Program-made: the position numbers and the translations under genes
Source: Mycolicibacterium fortuitum subsp. fortuitum
GTDB lineage: Bacteria; Actinomycetota; Actinomycetes; Mycobacteriales; Mycobacteriaceae
DNA length: 64,000 nucleotides
Assembly: GCF_022179545.1 (NCBI RefSeq)
Contig: NZ_AP025518.1
Span: 4,402,001 to 4,466,000, forward strand
Direction: 5' to 3'
Part shown: one piece after another, positions 35,701 through 44,201 of the stretch
How the letters are laid out: every line of letters starts with the position of its first letter
Position numbering within the stretch: position 1 is the first letter of the stretch
The notes under the pieces: model-generated
The model's database searches: none
Told to the model about the DNA's origin: nothing
The model's input: the letters and a program-made list of their open reading frames with translations, nothing else

Positions 35701-36191
35701 GCACCAATTGGGAAAGGTTCGAGCTCAAAGCCAAGGCCTATCTCAAGCAACATCAGGACCACGTCGCGCTACAACGGCTGCGTCGCAACAAACCGCTCAC
35801 CACCGCCGACCTGTCGGCCCTCGAACAGATGCTTGTCGACAGCGGTACGGGAGGCGCCGACGACATCGCACTGGCCAAGGAACAGGCGCATGGGCTCGGA
35901 TTGTTCATCCGCGGATTAGTGGGCCTGGACTACGAGGCCGCCGTCGAGGCCTTCTCCACGTACCTGGACGGGACCAAGTTCGGCGCCGACCAGATCCGGT
36001 TCATCAATCTGATCGTCACCGAACTCACGGCCAACGGCGTTGTCGAACCGGCCCGGCTGTACGAGTCGCCGTATATCGACCATGCACCGACCGGCCCCGA
36101 CGATGTGTTCGCCGATGCCGACGTCGACAACATCGTGCAGATTCTCAACACCGTTAAGGGGAACGCCATCCCGGCCGACGGAGTTGCGTAG
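32778..36191 (+). CDS. hsdR: type I restriction-modification endonuclease/translocase subunit HsdR
   Basis: A 1137-residue restriction subunit. Residues 1-125 look like a DUF4145 domain; 150-200 is a charged coiled coil; the nuclease core is Asp250 with Glu265-x-Lys267 (VVEAKRT); the helicase has ATGSGKT at 379-385, DEAH at 476-479 and TATP at 501-504; the C-terminal part is helical (EcoEI_R_C-like). It cuts unmodified DNA after ATP-driven translocation with the HsdM/HsdS complex encoded at 24577-27188. The start is a TTG within the fic stop (TTGA), so synthesis depends on fic translation. It is intact and probably active. Confidence 0.93.
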   Translation: MSNFAFVGAADWPEINADCARAESYLNSDPRASCIYGRRAVELLVDLLYDLLALPLPYKNDLSARINESPFRAKVEPKIVHKLNLIRKAGNAAVHEQKPIAPAIALGVLRELHHVMVWAVFHYSAYPKAAPLKLAFDPKLAAKAAPLSRQEVAQLAAKFQAQDEAYAKALAEKDELAAARDAEIARLREEVKKAQAANKQPDDRDYTETETRDTFIDLMLGEAGWPLADVKDREYKVTGMPPDNGTGYVDYVLWGADGLPLAVVEAKRTTKSPHLGQQQAKLYADCLEAMTGRRPVIFYTNGFEHWIWDDAAGYPPRDIHGFYTRDELELMIQRRSTRQPLTDAPIDSAIVERHYQHRAIRAIDESFTGKRREALLVMATGSGKTRTVIALVKQLMEANWVKRVLFLADRTALVTQAANAFKAHLPDATTVNLLTEKATDGRVYVSTYPTMMNLINDTDSGTRKFGPGHFDLVVIDEAHRSVYQKYRAIFDWFDSLLVGLTATPKDEVDHNTYRLFRLEDGVPTDAYGLDDAVKEGFLVPAVGIAGGTTFLDRGIRYADLSEDEKDEWESLDWGDDTPDEITSEEVNKVLFNESTVDMVLADLMAKGHRVAAGDRLGKTIIFAKNRDHAEFIARRFDSQYPHLAGHFARVITHGISHAQSLIDDFSVAEKAPHIAISVDMLDTGIDVPEVVNLVFFKLVRSKTKFWQMIGRGTRLCPDLFGPGQHKQNFYVFDYCGNLEYFSQDLPGSPGSLQKSLNQRLFETRLGLITALDHLQPPTDPDPSEGQGTESDRGLRVDVAWSLHRIVAGMTLDNFLVRPHRRLVEQYAQWEPWAGTLSTETAADVAESLAGLPSTHKDDDEDAKRFDMLILRRQLAQLEGDALAAERLREKIQDIASGLLNQTAIPSVAAQQELLDDVAGDQWWVDVTLPMLEHARRKLRGLLRFLEKAKKVVVYTDFADELGESTLVDLPGITPGTNWERFELKAKAYLKQHQDHVALQRLRRNKPLTTADLSALEQMLVDSGTGGADDIALAKEQAHGLGLFIRGLVGLDYEAAVEAFSTYLDGTKFGADQIRFINLIVTELTANGVVEPARLYESPYIDHAPTGPDDVFADADVDNIVQILNTVKGNAIPADGVA

Positions 36192-36224
36192 TCAATTTCG
36201 CGACGATGCCGCACACTCTGTGAC

Positions 36225-36968
36225 GTGACGACGCGCCTCGATAGCTGGGAACACCGCGCCGAGTGGCCGCTCGCCGCGGTAGCGGCCGTCTTCCTGGCCG
36301 CCTACACCGTCGAAGTCCTCGTGCAACCTCGCGGTCTGGGTGCACACGCAGTCACCCTGGCCACCTGGCTGTCCTGGGCAGTGTTCAGCGCTGACTACGC
36401 GGCACGCCTATACCTCGCACCTGACCGCAGGCAATGGTTTGTGCGCCATCTCGCCGACCTGGCGATCGTGCTACTCCCGCTGCTGCGACCGTTGCGCTTG
36501 CTGCGACTGGTCGTGTTAATCGGCGTGTTCCAAAAAGCCATCGGCAACGCCATCCGTGGCAAGGTCATCCTCTACACGATCTCGGGCGCGGTCCTGCTCG
36601 TCTACGTCGCCTCACTGGCCGTGCTGCAAGCCGAGCGCGGTCATCCCGACGCCCACATCATCGATTTCGGCGATGCCGTCTGGTGGGCGATCACCACCAT
36701 CACGACCGTGGGCTACGGCGACATGTATCCGGTCACCACGACCGGACGGGTCATCGCCGCGCTGTTGATGATCGGCGGCATCAGCCTGGTCGGCTCGATC
36801 ACCGCGACGATCGCGTCGTGGATCGTTCAGACCGTGGCCGTCGACGACGCGGCGACGGCAGCGGTCACGGCGGCCCACATCAACGAGTTGCGTGCGGAGA
36901 TCGCGTCGCTTCGCGAGGAGTTGCGGGCGCCGGCCGTCGAGAGCTCGGGGACCGACCACCGGCCCTGA
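36225..36968 (+). CDS. voltage-gated-like potassium channel
   Basis: A 247-residue membrane protein. The selectivity filter is TVGYGD at residues 161-166, and membrane helices lie at about 14-33, 44-63, 75-90, 113-134 and 174-198. RPLRLLRLVVLIGVF (from 88) is S4-like with three arginines, and residues 210-240 form a charged cytoplasmic coiled coil. It conducts K+ across the inner membrane. It is 33 bp downstream of hsdR and may be cotranscribed by chance. Single-gene K+ channels are ordinary in mycobacteria. Confidence 0.9.
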   Translation: MTTRLDSWEHRAEWPLAAVAAVFLAAYTVEVLVQPRGLGAHAVTLATWLSWAVFSADYAARLYLAPDRRQWFVRHLADLAIVLLPLLRPLRLLRLVVLIGVFQKAIGNAIRGKVILYTISGAVLLVYVASLAVLQAERGHPDAHIIDFGDAVWWAITTITTVGYGDMYPVTTTGRVIAALLMIGGISLVGSITATIASWIVQTVAVDDAATAAVTAAHINELRAEIASLREELRAPAVESSGTDHRP

Positions 36969-36983
36969 AACAGGTGAGTTGAG

Positions 36984-37067
36984 TGCGGGCGGTGGGACTC
37001 GAACCCACACGCTCTCTCGAGCACCGGCACCTAAAGCCGGCATGTATGCCAATTTCATCACGCCCGC
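36984..37067 (-). tRNA. tRNA-Leu (anticodon TAG)
   Basis: On the minus strand the acceptor GCGGGCG pairs with CGCCCGC. The anticodon arm is CCGGC-TTTAGGT-GCCGG, giving anticodon TAG (reads CUA). A long variable arm GCTC-GA-GAGC marks a class II tRNA, and the T arm is GTGGG-TTCGAGT-CCCAC. The discriminator base is A, as expected for tRNA-Leu. CCA is not encoded. The 3' end faces the K+ channel and hsdR side. Confidence 0.95.
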
Positions 37068-37156
37068 GGCGTGCCGATCCTACAGCCCGAAGCACAGCCA
37101 GATCTGTCGGAGGTCGCCGATACGTTTGATTCGTCGGCGGTTGAGAGGGGCGCGAT

Positions 37157-37897
37157 GTGCGGTCGGCAGACGAGTACTTCGAAGTTGTGAAGCTCATTGC
37201 GGCTGGCCTCAACGACTGTGAGATCGCGCGCCGAACAGGCATCCCCCGAAAGACCGTCTGGCAGTGGCGCCGCATGCCCGGGGTACGGCCGAGATCTACA
37301 ACCGACTCGTCAGGCCGTTGCACCGTCCATGACTTCGCTACGCTCCCTGCCAAGGCGTATTGCTACGTCCTCGGCATGTACCTCGGCGATGGCTGCATCT
37401 CTCGTGGAGCCCGGACATGGCACCTGAGGATCACTTTGGATACGAAGTACCCGGGAATCATCGACGGCTGCCGCGAAGCAATAGAGATCCTCATGCCCGG
37501 GCAGCGCGCAACGATCGTCAGCCGCAAAGACAACTGCGTCGACGTCGTCCTGTGCTCGAACCACTGGCCGTGCTTGTTCCCCCAACACGGGCCCGGCCGG
37601 AAGCACCATCGCCGCACCGCTCTTGAATCTTGGCAAGAGGCGATCGTGAAGGAAGCCACCGAAGATTTCGTTCGCGGTCTGATCCACAGCGACGGTTGCC
37701 GTGTGGTCGCGAATGACCGCGGCGTCAAGAGCATTCGCTACCACTTCACGAATCACTCGGAGGACATCCTCAACCTGTTCACCGCCACGCTGGACTGGCT
37801 CGGCATCCCGTGGACGCGTTCAACCAAATACGTCGTCTCGATCTACCGGAAGGCCGCCACCGCCCGCCTCGACGAATTCATCGGCCCCAAAGTCTAG
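37157..37897 (+). CDS. HTH plus two-motif LAGLIDADG protein (homing-endonuclease-like)
   Basis: A 246-residue protein. Residues 17-38 are a helix-turn-helix (GLNDCEIARRTGIPRKTVWQW). Two LAGLIDADG helices follow: YVLGMYLGDG at 70-79 and FVRGLIHSDG at 171-180, both keeping the acidic catalytic residue (Asp78, Asp179). It is a single-chain monomeric homing-endonuclease fold with an extra DNA-binding domain, and it is free-standing, not inside an intein or intron. The GTG at 37157 has GAGAGGGG 7 bp upstream. It starts 89 bp from the 5' end of tRNA-Leu, reading away from it. Such HTH-LAGLIDADG genes occur in actinobacteria; whether they cut or regulate is not known. Confidence 0.85.
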   Translation: MRSADEYFEVVKLIAAGLNDCEIARRTGIPRKTVWQWRRMPGVRPRSTTDSSGRCTVHDFATLPAKAYCYVLGMYLGDGCISRGARTWHLRITLDTKYPGIIDGCREAIEILMPGQRATIVSRKDNCVDVVLCSNHWPCLFPQHGPGRKHHRRTALESWQEAIVKEATEDFVRGLIHSDGCRVVANDRGVKSIRYHFTNHSEDILNLFTATLDWLGIPWTRSTKYVVSIYRKAATARLDEFIGPKV

Positions 37898-38592
37898 GCG
37901 GACGGCAGCGCTTGGCCCGACATGTCGATCAGCCGGTCGTGCTCGTCGAAACGGAACTCGGCATGGCCGTCGGGCAGTGTGATCCGCAGGCCTTCCGGTA
38001 CCTCCTCGACCTGGGCCCCGCGCACATCACCCCAAGCCCACACACTGCGGGCCGCGACAGGTAAGGCCTGCAACGCTTCGCCCACGCTGCGCATGAGTCG
38101 GGGCACGGTCGGCTCGGGCAACCGCAGCCGATCGTCCGCCAACACAATTGCGCCGATCGTGGAGGCGTCGGCCTCGAAGGTGTAGGTGGGCAGTTGCCCG
38201 AGCAGCAGCGCCGCCACCCCGCCCATCCACCATGCGAACTCCCGCGGCTCGGCCTCACCGAGCGGCACTTCTCCGTCACGTAACTCGGCTACGTCGTACT
38301 GCTCCCCGAAATTGCGGATCAGTGCACTCCGCTCGACGATCGAGGGCGGGAAATCGGCGTTCGCCCAGGCCCACAGCCAGGTGCCAGGTCCTGGGGCGGC
38401 GGAGCCGAGCAGTTCGGCCTGAGCGACAAACGGGTCGGCACCACTCGTCGAGGCCTTGGAGAACACGCCGGCACCAAGATCGAGGCTCCAGTCGCCGTCA
38501 TACGGCGAATCTTCGCCGATGAGGTCGGATAGGTGGGCTTGCGTCTCAGCTTGGATGATCGCAGCGTCAAGGAGCAGGTCATAGAGCAGCAC
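37894..38592 (-). CDS. hypothetical protein, possibly DUF6882 family
   Basis: A 232-residue soluble protein with WLWAWANADFPPSIV in the middle and a short DGHAEFRFDEHDRL strand-turn near the end. The tryptophan-rich segment recalls the DUF6882 group, but this is a guess. There is no signal or membrane segment. It converges on the HTH-LAGLIDADG gene, overlapping by 4 bp. No function is known. Confidence 0.6.
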   Translation of the reverse strand: MLLYDLLLDAAIIQAETQAHLSDLIGEDSPYDGDWSLDLGAGVFSKASTSGADPFVAQAELLGSAAPGPGTWLWAWANADFPPSIVERSALIRNFGEQYDVAELRDGEVPLGEAEPREFAWWMGGVAALLLGQLPTYTFEADASTIGAIVLADDRLRLPEPTVPRLMRSVGEALQALPVAARSVWAWGDVRGAQVEEVPEGLRITLPDGHAEFRFDEHDRLIDMSGQALPSA

Positions 38593-38671
38593 CGGAAAAG
38601 CCTAAGTGCCATTGGCTGCCCACCCCGGCACGTATTTTCGACCCCCGAGCACCGCGCCGTACCATGGACGA

Positions 38672-39052
38672 ATGTCCACTACACGGCGTAGGAGACCAGC
38701 GCTCATCGCACTGGTCTGCCTCGGTGCCGCCGGCTGCCTGGCGCTGGCGTGGTGGCAGTGGACGCGTTATGAATCCGCCTCCGGCACCTTCCAGAATCTG
38801 GGGTACGCCCTGCAGTGGCCGATGTTCGCCGGATTCTGCTTCTACGCGTACTACAAGTTCGTCCGTTACGAGGACGCCCCACCGGAGCGCCCCAACGGTG
38901 ACATCACCGAGATCCCCGCGGGCCTGTTGCCGGAGCGTCCCCAGGCCGAGGCCGGCGATGCCGACGACCGAGAACTTTCCGAGTACAACGCCTACCTTGC
39001 CGAGCTGGCCAAGTCGGACCAGCCCGAGAAGAAAGACAGGACCGATAGATGA
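38672..39052 (+). CDS. lprD: LprD, small conserved membrane protein/lipoprotein
   Basis: A 126-residue protein that matches my memory of M. tuberculosis Rv1343c (LprD), a putative lipoprotein. The start MSTTRRRRPALIALVCLGAAGCLALAWW is a basic N-region plus a hydrophobic segment with a Cys at 22 in LGAAGC, and a second hydrophobic segment FAGFCFYAYYKFV lies at about 52-64. The end is charged (YNAYLAELAKSDQPEKK). The ATG at 38672 is chosen over a longer frame. The stop overlaps the DUF3817 gene start by 4 bp. Function is unknown. Confidence 0.8.
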   Translation: MSTTRRRRPALIALVCLGAAGCLALAWWQWTRYESASGTFQNLGYALQWPMFAGFCFYAYYKFVRYEDAPPERPNGDITEIPAGLLPERPQAEAGDADDRELSEYNAYLAELAKSDQPEKKDRTDR

Positions 39053-39411
39053 CCGAACCAGAAGCGGGCGCCGAGGTCACGCCGGTTGTTTCCACCCCCA
39101 AGGAGACCCTCCGCAAGGCCCTGCTGGGCTACCGCGTATTGGCATGGACGACTGGTATCTGGTTGATCGCGCTGTGCTACGAGATGGTGCTCAAGTACAT
39201 CGTGCAGGTGGACAATCCACCGAGCTGGATCGGGATCGTCCACGGCTGGGTGTATTTCATCTACCTGTTGTTCACGGCCAACCTCGCGGTCAAGGTTCGC
39301 TGGCCGATCGGCAAGACCATCGGTGTGCTGCTCGCGGGCACGATCCCGCTGCTGGGCATCATCGTCGAGCACTTCAACACCCTCGACCTCAAGAAGCGCT
39401 TCGAACTCTAG
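39049..39411 (+). CDS. DUF3817 membrane protein
   Basis: A 120-residue integral membrane protein of the DUF3817 family (Rv1342c-like), with three membrane helices. AWTTGIWLIALCYEMVLKYI, IVHGWVYFIYLLFTANLAVK and IGVLLAGTIPLLGIIVEHF are visible, with the conserved HG in the second. It is translationally coupled to lprD by an ATGA overlap, as in M. tuberculosis, so the two probably form a complex. A second DUF3817 gene is at 63104. Function is unknown. Confidence 0.85.
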   Translation: MTEPEAGAEVTPVVSTPKETLRKALLGYRVLAWTTGIWLIALCYEMVLKYIVQVDNPPSWIGIVHGWVYFIYLLFTANLAVKVRWPIGKTIGVLLAGTIPLLGIIVEHFNTLDLKKRFEL

Positions 39412-39420
39412 GGCTCCGAT

Positions 39421-39873
39421 CTATCCCATCAAGGCCAGCCGCTGGAGCAGCGGCCCGGCTTTGACCAAGGTCGCCACTTCCTCATCGGTCATCTCAGCGA
39501 ACTGCTGGCGGACACCGTCGGTCCATGCGGCGTCGATCATCTTCTTGTGCTCTGCTGCCCTAGGTGTCAGGCGCAGCCGAATGCAGCGGCGGTCGTGCTC
39601 GTCGGGAGCGCGGTCGATCAAACCGCGCTCCACCAGCTTCCGCACCGTGGTGCTCACGTTACTGGGCTGCAGCGCCAGCAGATGAGCGGTCTCGGACACA
39701 CTGATCCCTGGATGGTCACCCACGGTGCGGATGACCTCGAACTCCGAGTGTGGCAACGGTTCCAGACCCACCTGCTTCTCACCGAACCGCCGCAGCGACC
39801 AGACCAACGTGCGCACGGCAGCGGCAGTGTCGCGCACATCACGCAGCGCCGTAGGTACTCGTGGGACCGTCAC
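39421..39873 (-). CDS. MarR-family transcriptional regulator
   Basis: A 150-residue winged-helix regulator. The recognition part is VSETAHLLALQPSNVSTTVRKLVERGL, and the wing DEHDRRCIRLRLT is the MarR signature. It is divergent to an MFS exporter 51 bp away, the classical arrangement for a self- and neighbour-repressing drug sensor. The GTG at 39873 has a TANNNT box (TAATAT) ending 8 bp upstream, as in leaderless mycobacterial mRNAs, so I prefer it to the ATG at 39903. The ligand is unknown. Confidence 0.85.
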   Translation of the reverse strand: MTVPRVPTALRDVRDTAAAVRTLVWSLRRFGEKQVGLEPLPHSEFEVIRTVGDHPGISVSETAHLLALQPSNVSTTVRKLVERGLIDRAPDEHDRRCIRLRLTPRAAEHKKMIDAAWTDGVRQQFAEMTDEEVATLVKAGPLLQRLALMG

Positions 39874-39924
39874 ATCCGCTATATTACATATAACTTTATA
39901 CATAAATCTTTGTTTTAAGGCCTC
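39874..39924. promoter_or_regulatory. AT-rich divergent marR/MFS promoter region
   Basis: Fifty-one bases, far more AT-rich than the surroundings, holding TATATTACATATAAC and TTATACATAAATC, two similar TTAYAYATAA-type elements. They would be the MarR binding sites. AAGGCC is the ribosome site for the MFS gene. Confidence 0.55.
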
Positions 39925-41145
39925 ATGACTACTCGAACCACAAATGCCGAGACATCGCCCCAGACGCCCGCGTTGCCGCTGAGCTGGCTGGGCGTTCTTG
40001 CCCTGTTGACCGCCGTGGCGCCGCTGTCGATCGACATGTACCTGCCGGCCTTCCCGGCCATGGCGGCCGAATTCGGCACATCGGCCTCGGCCATTCAGTT
40101 CACCCTGACCTCGTTCATGGTGGGCCTGGCCAGCGGGCAATTGATCATCGGTCCACTCTCGGACCGATTCGGCAGGCGCCCACTCATGCTCGCGGGCACC
40201 TTCGTCTGCATCCTGGCCGGTGTGGCCTGCGCGGTGGCCCCGAACATCGCAGCGCTGACGGCATTCCGCTTCGTGCAGGGATTCAGCGGTGCAGCCGGGG
40301 TGGTGCTGAGCCGTGCCGTCGTGGCCGATCGCGCACATGGCGCCGTGGCGGCCCGGGCCTTCAGCCTGATGATGATCATCAACGGTGCCGCGCCGGTGCT
40401 GGCGCCGCTCATCGGCGGATCCCTGATGGGCCTGATCGGTTGGCGCGGCGTCTTCTGGATTCTTGCCGGGCTCGCCGTCGCGATGTTCCTCGGCGTCGTC
40501 GCCGTCCTCCCTGAGACCCATCCCCAGGACCGGCGCCACACCGGCGGCGTGACCGCCATGCTCAGCGACGCACGGTCGGTGCTGACCAATCGCGGCTACA
40601 TCGGCTACACCCTGGCCTTCGCGTTCGGATTCACCGTGATGTTCGCCTACATCTCGGCTTCACCGTTCGTGCTGCAGAACGTGCTCGGGCTCTCGCCTCT
40701 GCACTATTCGTTCGCCTTCGCCGCAAACGCCGCGGGCATCGTGATCGTGAATGCCGTCAACGCCAGAATCGTCAGCCGTTTCGGCCAGCGCAGGCTGCTG
40801 CATCTCGGGATCGGACTGCTCGTCCTGTTCTCGGTCCTGCTCGTGGTCGACGCACTGCTCGGCCCGGTGCTGTGGGCATCATTGCTGCTGCTGTGGGGCG
40901 CGGTCGCGAGCCTCGGCCTGGTAGCGGCCAATGCAACATCCCTGGCGCTCGATCAGGTCCGCCATGCTGCCGGCACCGGATCCGCGGTTTTGGGCGCGTT
41001 GCAGTTCGGCCTGGCGGCGCTCGTGTCGCCGATCGTCGGCCTCGGCGGTGACCACACCGCATTGCCCATGGCCGTGGCCATGGTGGTCAGTGCCTGCATC
41101 GCCGCGGGGGCACTCACCCTGACCCGCCGGGGCGCGGCCGCCTAG
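39925..41145 (+). CDS. MFS multidrug exporter, Bcr/CflA type
   Basis: A 406-residue drug:proton antiporter with twelve helices. The N-terminal SIDMYLPAFPAMAAEFG and the A-motif GPLSDRFGRRP after helix 2 identify the Bcr/CflA (DHA1) group. It exports drugs or natural products and is probably repressed by the divergent MarR protein. The stop overlaps the convergent rdgB stop by 4 bp. Compared with M. tuberculosis, the marR-MFS pair is an insertion between rdgB and the DUF3817 gene. Confidence 0.88.
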   Translation: MTTRTTNAETSPQTPALPLSWLGVLALLTAVAPLSIDMYLPAFPAMAAEFGTSASAIQFTLTSFMVGLASGQLIIGPLSDRFGRRPLMLAGTFVCILAGVACAVAPNIAALTAFRFVQGFSGAAGVVLSRAVVADRAHGAVAARAFSLMMIINGAAPVLAPLIGGSLMGLIGWRGVFWILAGLAVAMFLGVVAVLPETHPQDRRHTGGVTAMLSDARSVLTNRGYIGYTLAFAFGFTVMFAYISASPFVLQNVLGLSPLHYSFAFAANAAGIVIVNAVNARIVSRFGQRRLLHLGIGLLVLFSVLLVVDALLGPVLWASLLLLWGAVASLGLVAANATSLALDQVRHAAGTGSAVLGALQFGLAALVSPIVGLGGDHTALPMAVAMVVSACIAAGALTLTRRGAAA

Positions 41146-41747
41146 CCCTCCGCCAACTCCCGCAGCGCCGGCACCAACAAAGCCAGCGCCCGGCCGCGGT
41201 GCGACGACGCGTCTTTCTCGACGGGCGTCAATTCGGCTGCGGTTCGGGTAGAACCGTCAGGTAGAAACACCGGGTCGTACCCGAATCCGCCGTCGCCGCG
41301 GGGTTCGTGGGTGACGGTGCCCGGCCATTCGCCGCGGACCACGGTTTCACCAGACGCCGAGACCAGCGCACACGCCGACACGAACGCCGCTCCACGCCGT
41401 TCGTCGGGCACATCGGCCAGCTGCGCCAAGAGCAAGGACGTGTTCGCGGGGTCGTCCCCGTGCCTGCCGGACCACCGAGCCGACAACACTCCGGGCATTC
41501 CGTTCAGGGCATCAACCGAGATACCGGAATCGTCTGCTACACAAGCCAATCCGGTCGCCCGGAACCCGTCCCGCGCCTTGGCCAGTGCGTTGTCCTCGAA
41601 GGTCGCACCGGTTTCGGGTGCCTCGTCATAGGCAGCGACATCGGCCAGCGACACGAGCTCCAGCCCGGTGATCCCGGCGGCATCCAGCACCCGACGCAAC
41701 TCGGCCAGCTTCTTGGCGTTACGGCTGGCTACAAGAAGCCGGGGCAC
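41142..41747 (-). CDS. rdgB: XTP/dITP pyrophosphatase (HAM1/RdgB family)
   Basis: A 201-residue house-cleaning enzyme that removes ITP, XTP and their deoxy forms. The N-terminal LLVASRNAKKLAELRRVL substrate loop, the middle ATFEDNALAKARD, the catalytic ADDSGISVDALNGMPGVLSARW and the GGFGYDPVF loop are all intact. It follows rph with no gap (rph ends at 41748), as in M. tuberculosis Rv1340-Rv1341, and is translated in the same leftward unit. Confidence 0.94.
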   Translation of the reverse strand: MPRLLVASRNAKKLAELRRVLDAAGITGLELVSLADVAAYDEAPETGATFEDNALAKARDGFRATGLACVADDSGISVDALNGMPGVLSARWSGRHGDDPANTSLLLAQLADVPDERRGAAFVSACALVSASGETVVRGEWPGTVTHEPRGDGGFGYDPVFLPDGSTRTAAELTPVEKDASSHRGRALALLVPALRELAEG

Positions 41748-42527
<780 letters not shown>

Positions 42528-42544
42528 CCGCCAACCCTAGCGGG

Positions 42545-43312
42545 TCAGCGCCGGGTGACGTCGAACGTCTCGCCGCTCAACACGGCGTGGACCGGGCCGT
42601 CGAACTCGGCCTTGGCCTCGCTGATCACATCCTCGCGCGACGTCCACGGCGGAATGTGGGTGAGCAGCAGCTCACCGACGCCGGCCTCGGCTGCGGCCCG
42701 CCCGGCCTCGGTGCCCGACAAGTGCAGGTGCGGCGGCCGGGATGGATCGTGGGTCCACGATGCCTCGCACAGGAAGACGTCGGCTCCCCGGGCCAACTCG
42801 ACGAGCGCGTCGCAGTACCCGGTGTCACCGCTGTAGACCAGGGTGGCCCCGGACGGATCGGTGAAACGCATACCGAAGGACTCGGTCGGATGACACACCA
42901 GTCGGGGCGTCACGTGGAGTGTGCCCAACTGCACCGGAGTCCCGTCCTCCCAGTTGCGCACTTCGAAGATGTCGGTGAAGTCGTCGATCTCCCCACCCTC
43001 GGGCGAGGACGCCGCCCCGAGGCGGGACCAGGTGTTGACCGGCCCGTACATGAGCCCGCGCTCGGTGGCCGGGATCGGGTGGTAACGCCGCCACACGAAC
43101 AGGCCGGGCAGATCCAGACAGTGGTCGGCATGTAGATGCGACAGCAACACGTTGACCGAATTCGGATCCGCGTAGCGCTGCAGCGCACCCAGGACGCCGC
43201 CGCCGAAGTCGACAACCATCGGAGTCGTGTCAGGTGCGGTGACGAGATAGCCGGAGGCTGCCGAATCCGGGCCGACAACGCTGCCGGAGCATCCCAGGAT
43301 GGTCAATCGCAC
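42545..43312 (-). CDS. metallo-beta-lactamase-fold phosphodiesterase (Rv1339 type)
   Basis: A 255-residue MBL-fold protein with the metal motif HLHADHCLDL and further ligands in VCHPTESFG, VYSGDTGYCD and THIPPW. Rv1339 of M. tuberculosis, which I take as its orthologue by neighbourhood (between murI and rph), is reported as a cAMP phosphodiesterase that lowers antibiotic tolerance. The GTG at 43312 begins RLTILGCSGS, the usual start; the longer frame is spurious. It lies 64 bp after the murI stop and is probably in the same transcript. Confidence 0.88.
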   Translation of the reverse strand: MRLTILGCSGSVVGPDSAASGYLVTAPDTTPMVVDFGGGVLGALQRYADPNSVNVLLSHLHADHCLDLPGLFVWRRYHPIPATERGLMYGPVNTWSRLGAASSPEGGEIDDFTDIFEVRNWEDGTPVQLGTLHVTPRLVCHPTESFGMRFTDPSGATLVYSGDTGYCDALVELARGADVFLCEASWTHDPSRPPHLHLSGTEAGRAAAEAGVGELLLTHIPPWTSREDVISEAKAEFDGPVHAVLSGETFDVTRR

Positions 43313-43376
43313 AGTGTCTAGCTTGCCATGCTTGCTGTGCGCGTTGCCAAGACATCGCCGGTTTGGGCGACGGAGA

Positions 43377-44201
43377 TCATTTTCCGGCACCCACGTGACG
43401 CCGGACCTGACGCGCCCCGTCGAGGCCAGGGCCCAGGAATCGCGCCGCCAGCGTGGTGAACGCCTCCGGATCCCCCGTGGCCTCGAACACCCGCCGGGCC
43501 GGACCCGATTCGTGCGGTTTCAGCAAATCGAGCTCGGTGAGCACCCGCAGCAGATCTTTGGCCGTCTCTTCGGCCGAGGACACCAAGGTGACGTTTTCGC
43601 CCATGGCCAACTGGATGAGCCCAGAGAGCATCGGATAGTGCGTACACCCCAACACCAGGGTGTCCACCTCCGCGCGTTGCAGCGGTTCCAGATAGCCCTC
43701 GGCCAGACCCAGCACCTGACGTCCGCTGGTCACCCCGCGCTCGACGAAGTCGACGAACCGCGGGCAGGCGACCCCGAACACCTCGGTGTCACGGGCCGCG
43801 GCGAACGCGTCCTGGTAGGCGCCGGACGCGATGGTGGCGGCGGTGCCGATCACCCCGATACGGCCGTTGCGGGTCGCGGCCACTGCGCGGCGCACCGCAG
43901 GCAGGATCACTTCGACCACCGGCACCGGTGAGTAGCGCTCGCGCGCGTCGCGCAGGCACGCCGAGGACGCGGTGTTGCAGGCGATCACCAGAGCCTTTAC
44001 TCCGCGGGCCACCAGATCGTCACCGATGGCCAACGAATGCGCACGTATCTCGGGGATGGTCAGCGGGCCGTAAGGCCCGTTGCCTGTGTCTCCGACGTAG
44101 ATGATGTCCTCGTCGGGCAACTGGTCGATGATCGCGCGAGCCACGGTCAGACCGCCGACGCCGGAGTCGAAGATGCCGACGGGCGCGAATTGATCGCTCA
44201 T
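43377..44201 (-). CDS. murI: glutamate racemase
   Basis: A 274-residue enzyme making D-glutamate for peptidoglycan. The two catalytic cysteines are Cys75 ([10 protein letters not shown]) and Cys186 (LGCTHYPML), and the substrate loop [10 protein letters not shown] is at residues 11-20. It overlaps the rhomboid gene by 4 bp at its start (ATGA), as in M. tuberculosis Rv1337-Rv1338. It is essential in mycobacteria and should be intact here. Confidence 0.95.
   Translation of the reverse strand: MSDQFAPVGIFDSGVGGLTVARAIIDQLPDEDIIYVGDTGNGPYGPLTIPEIRAHSLAIGDDLVARGVKALVIACNTASSACLRDARERYSPVPVVEVILPAVRRAVAATRNGRIGVIGTAATIASGAYQDAFAAARDTEVFGVACPRFVDFVERGVTSGRQVLGLAEGYLEPLQRAEVDTLVLGCTHYPMLSGLIQLAMGENVTLVSSAEETAKDLLRVLTELDLLKPHESGPARRVFEATGDPEAFTTLAARFLGPGLDGARQVRRHVGAGK

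Noticed and set aside
36984..37067. Integration site of a prophage or ICE at tRNA-Leu
   Set aside because: The tRNA 3' end faces the island, but I found no integrase, no excisionase and no second copy of the tRNA 3' end in the window.
24283..37156. CRISPR array in the defence region
   Set aside because: No regularly spaced repeats are present anywhere in the region.
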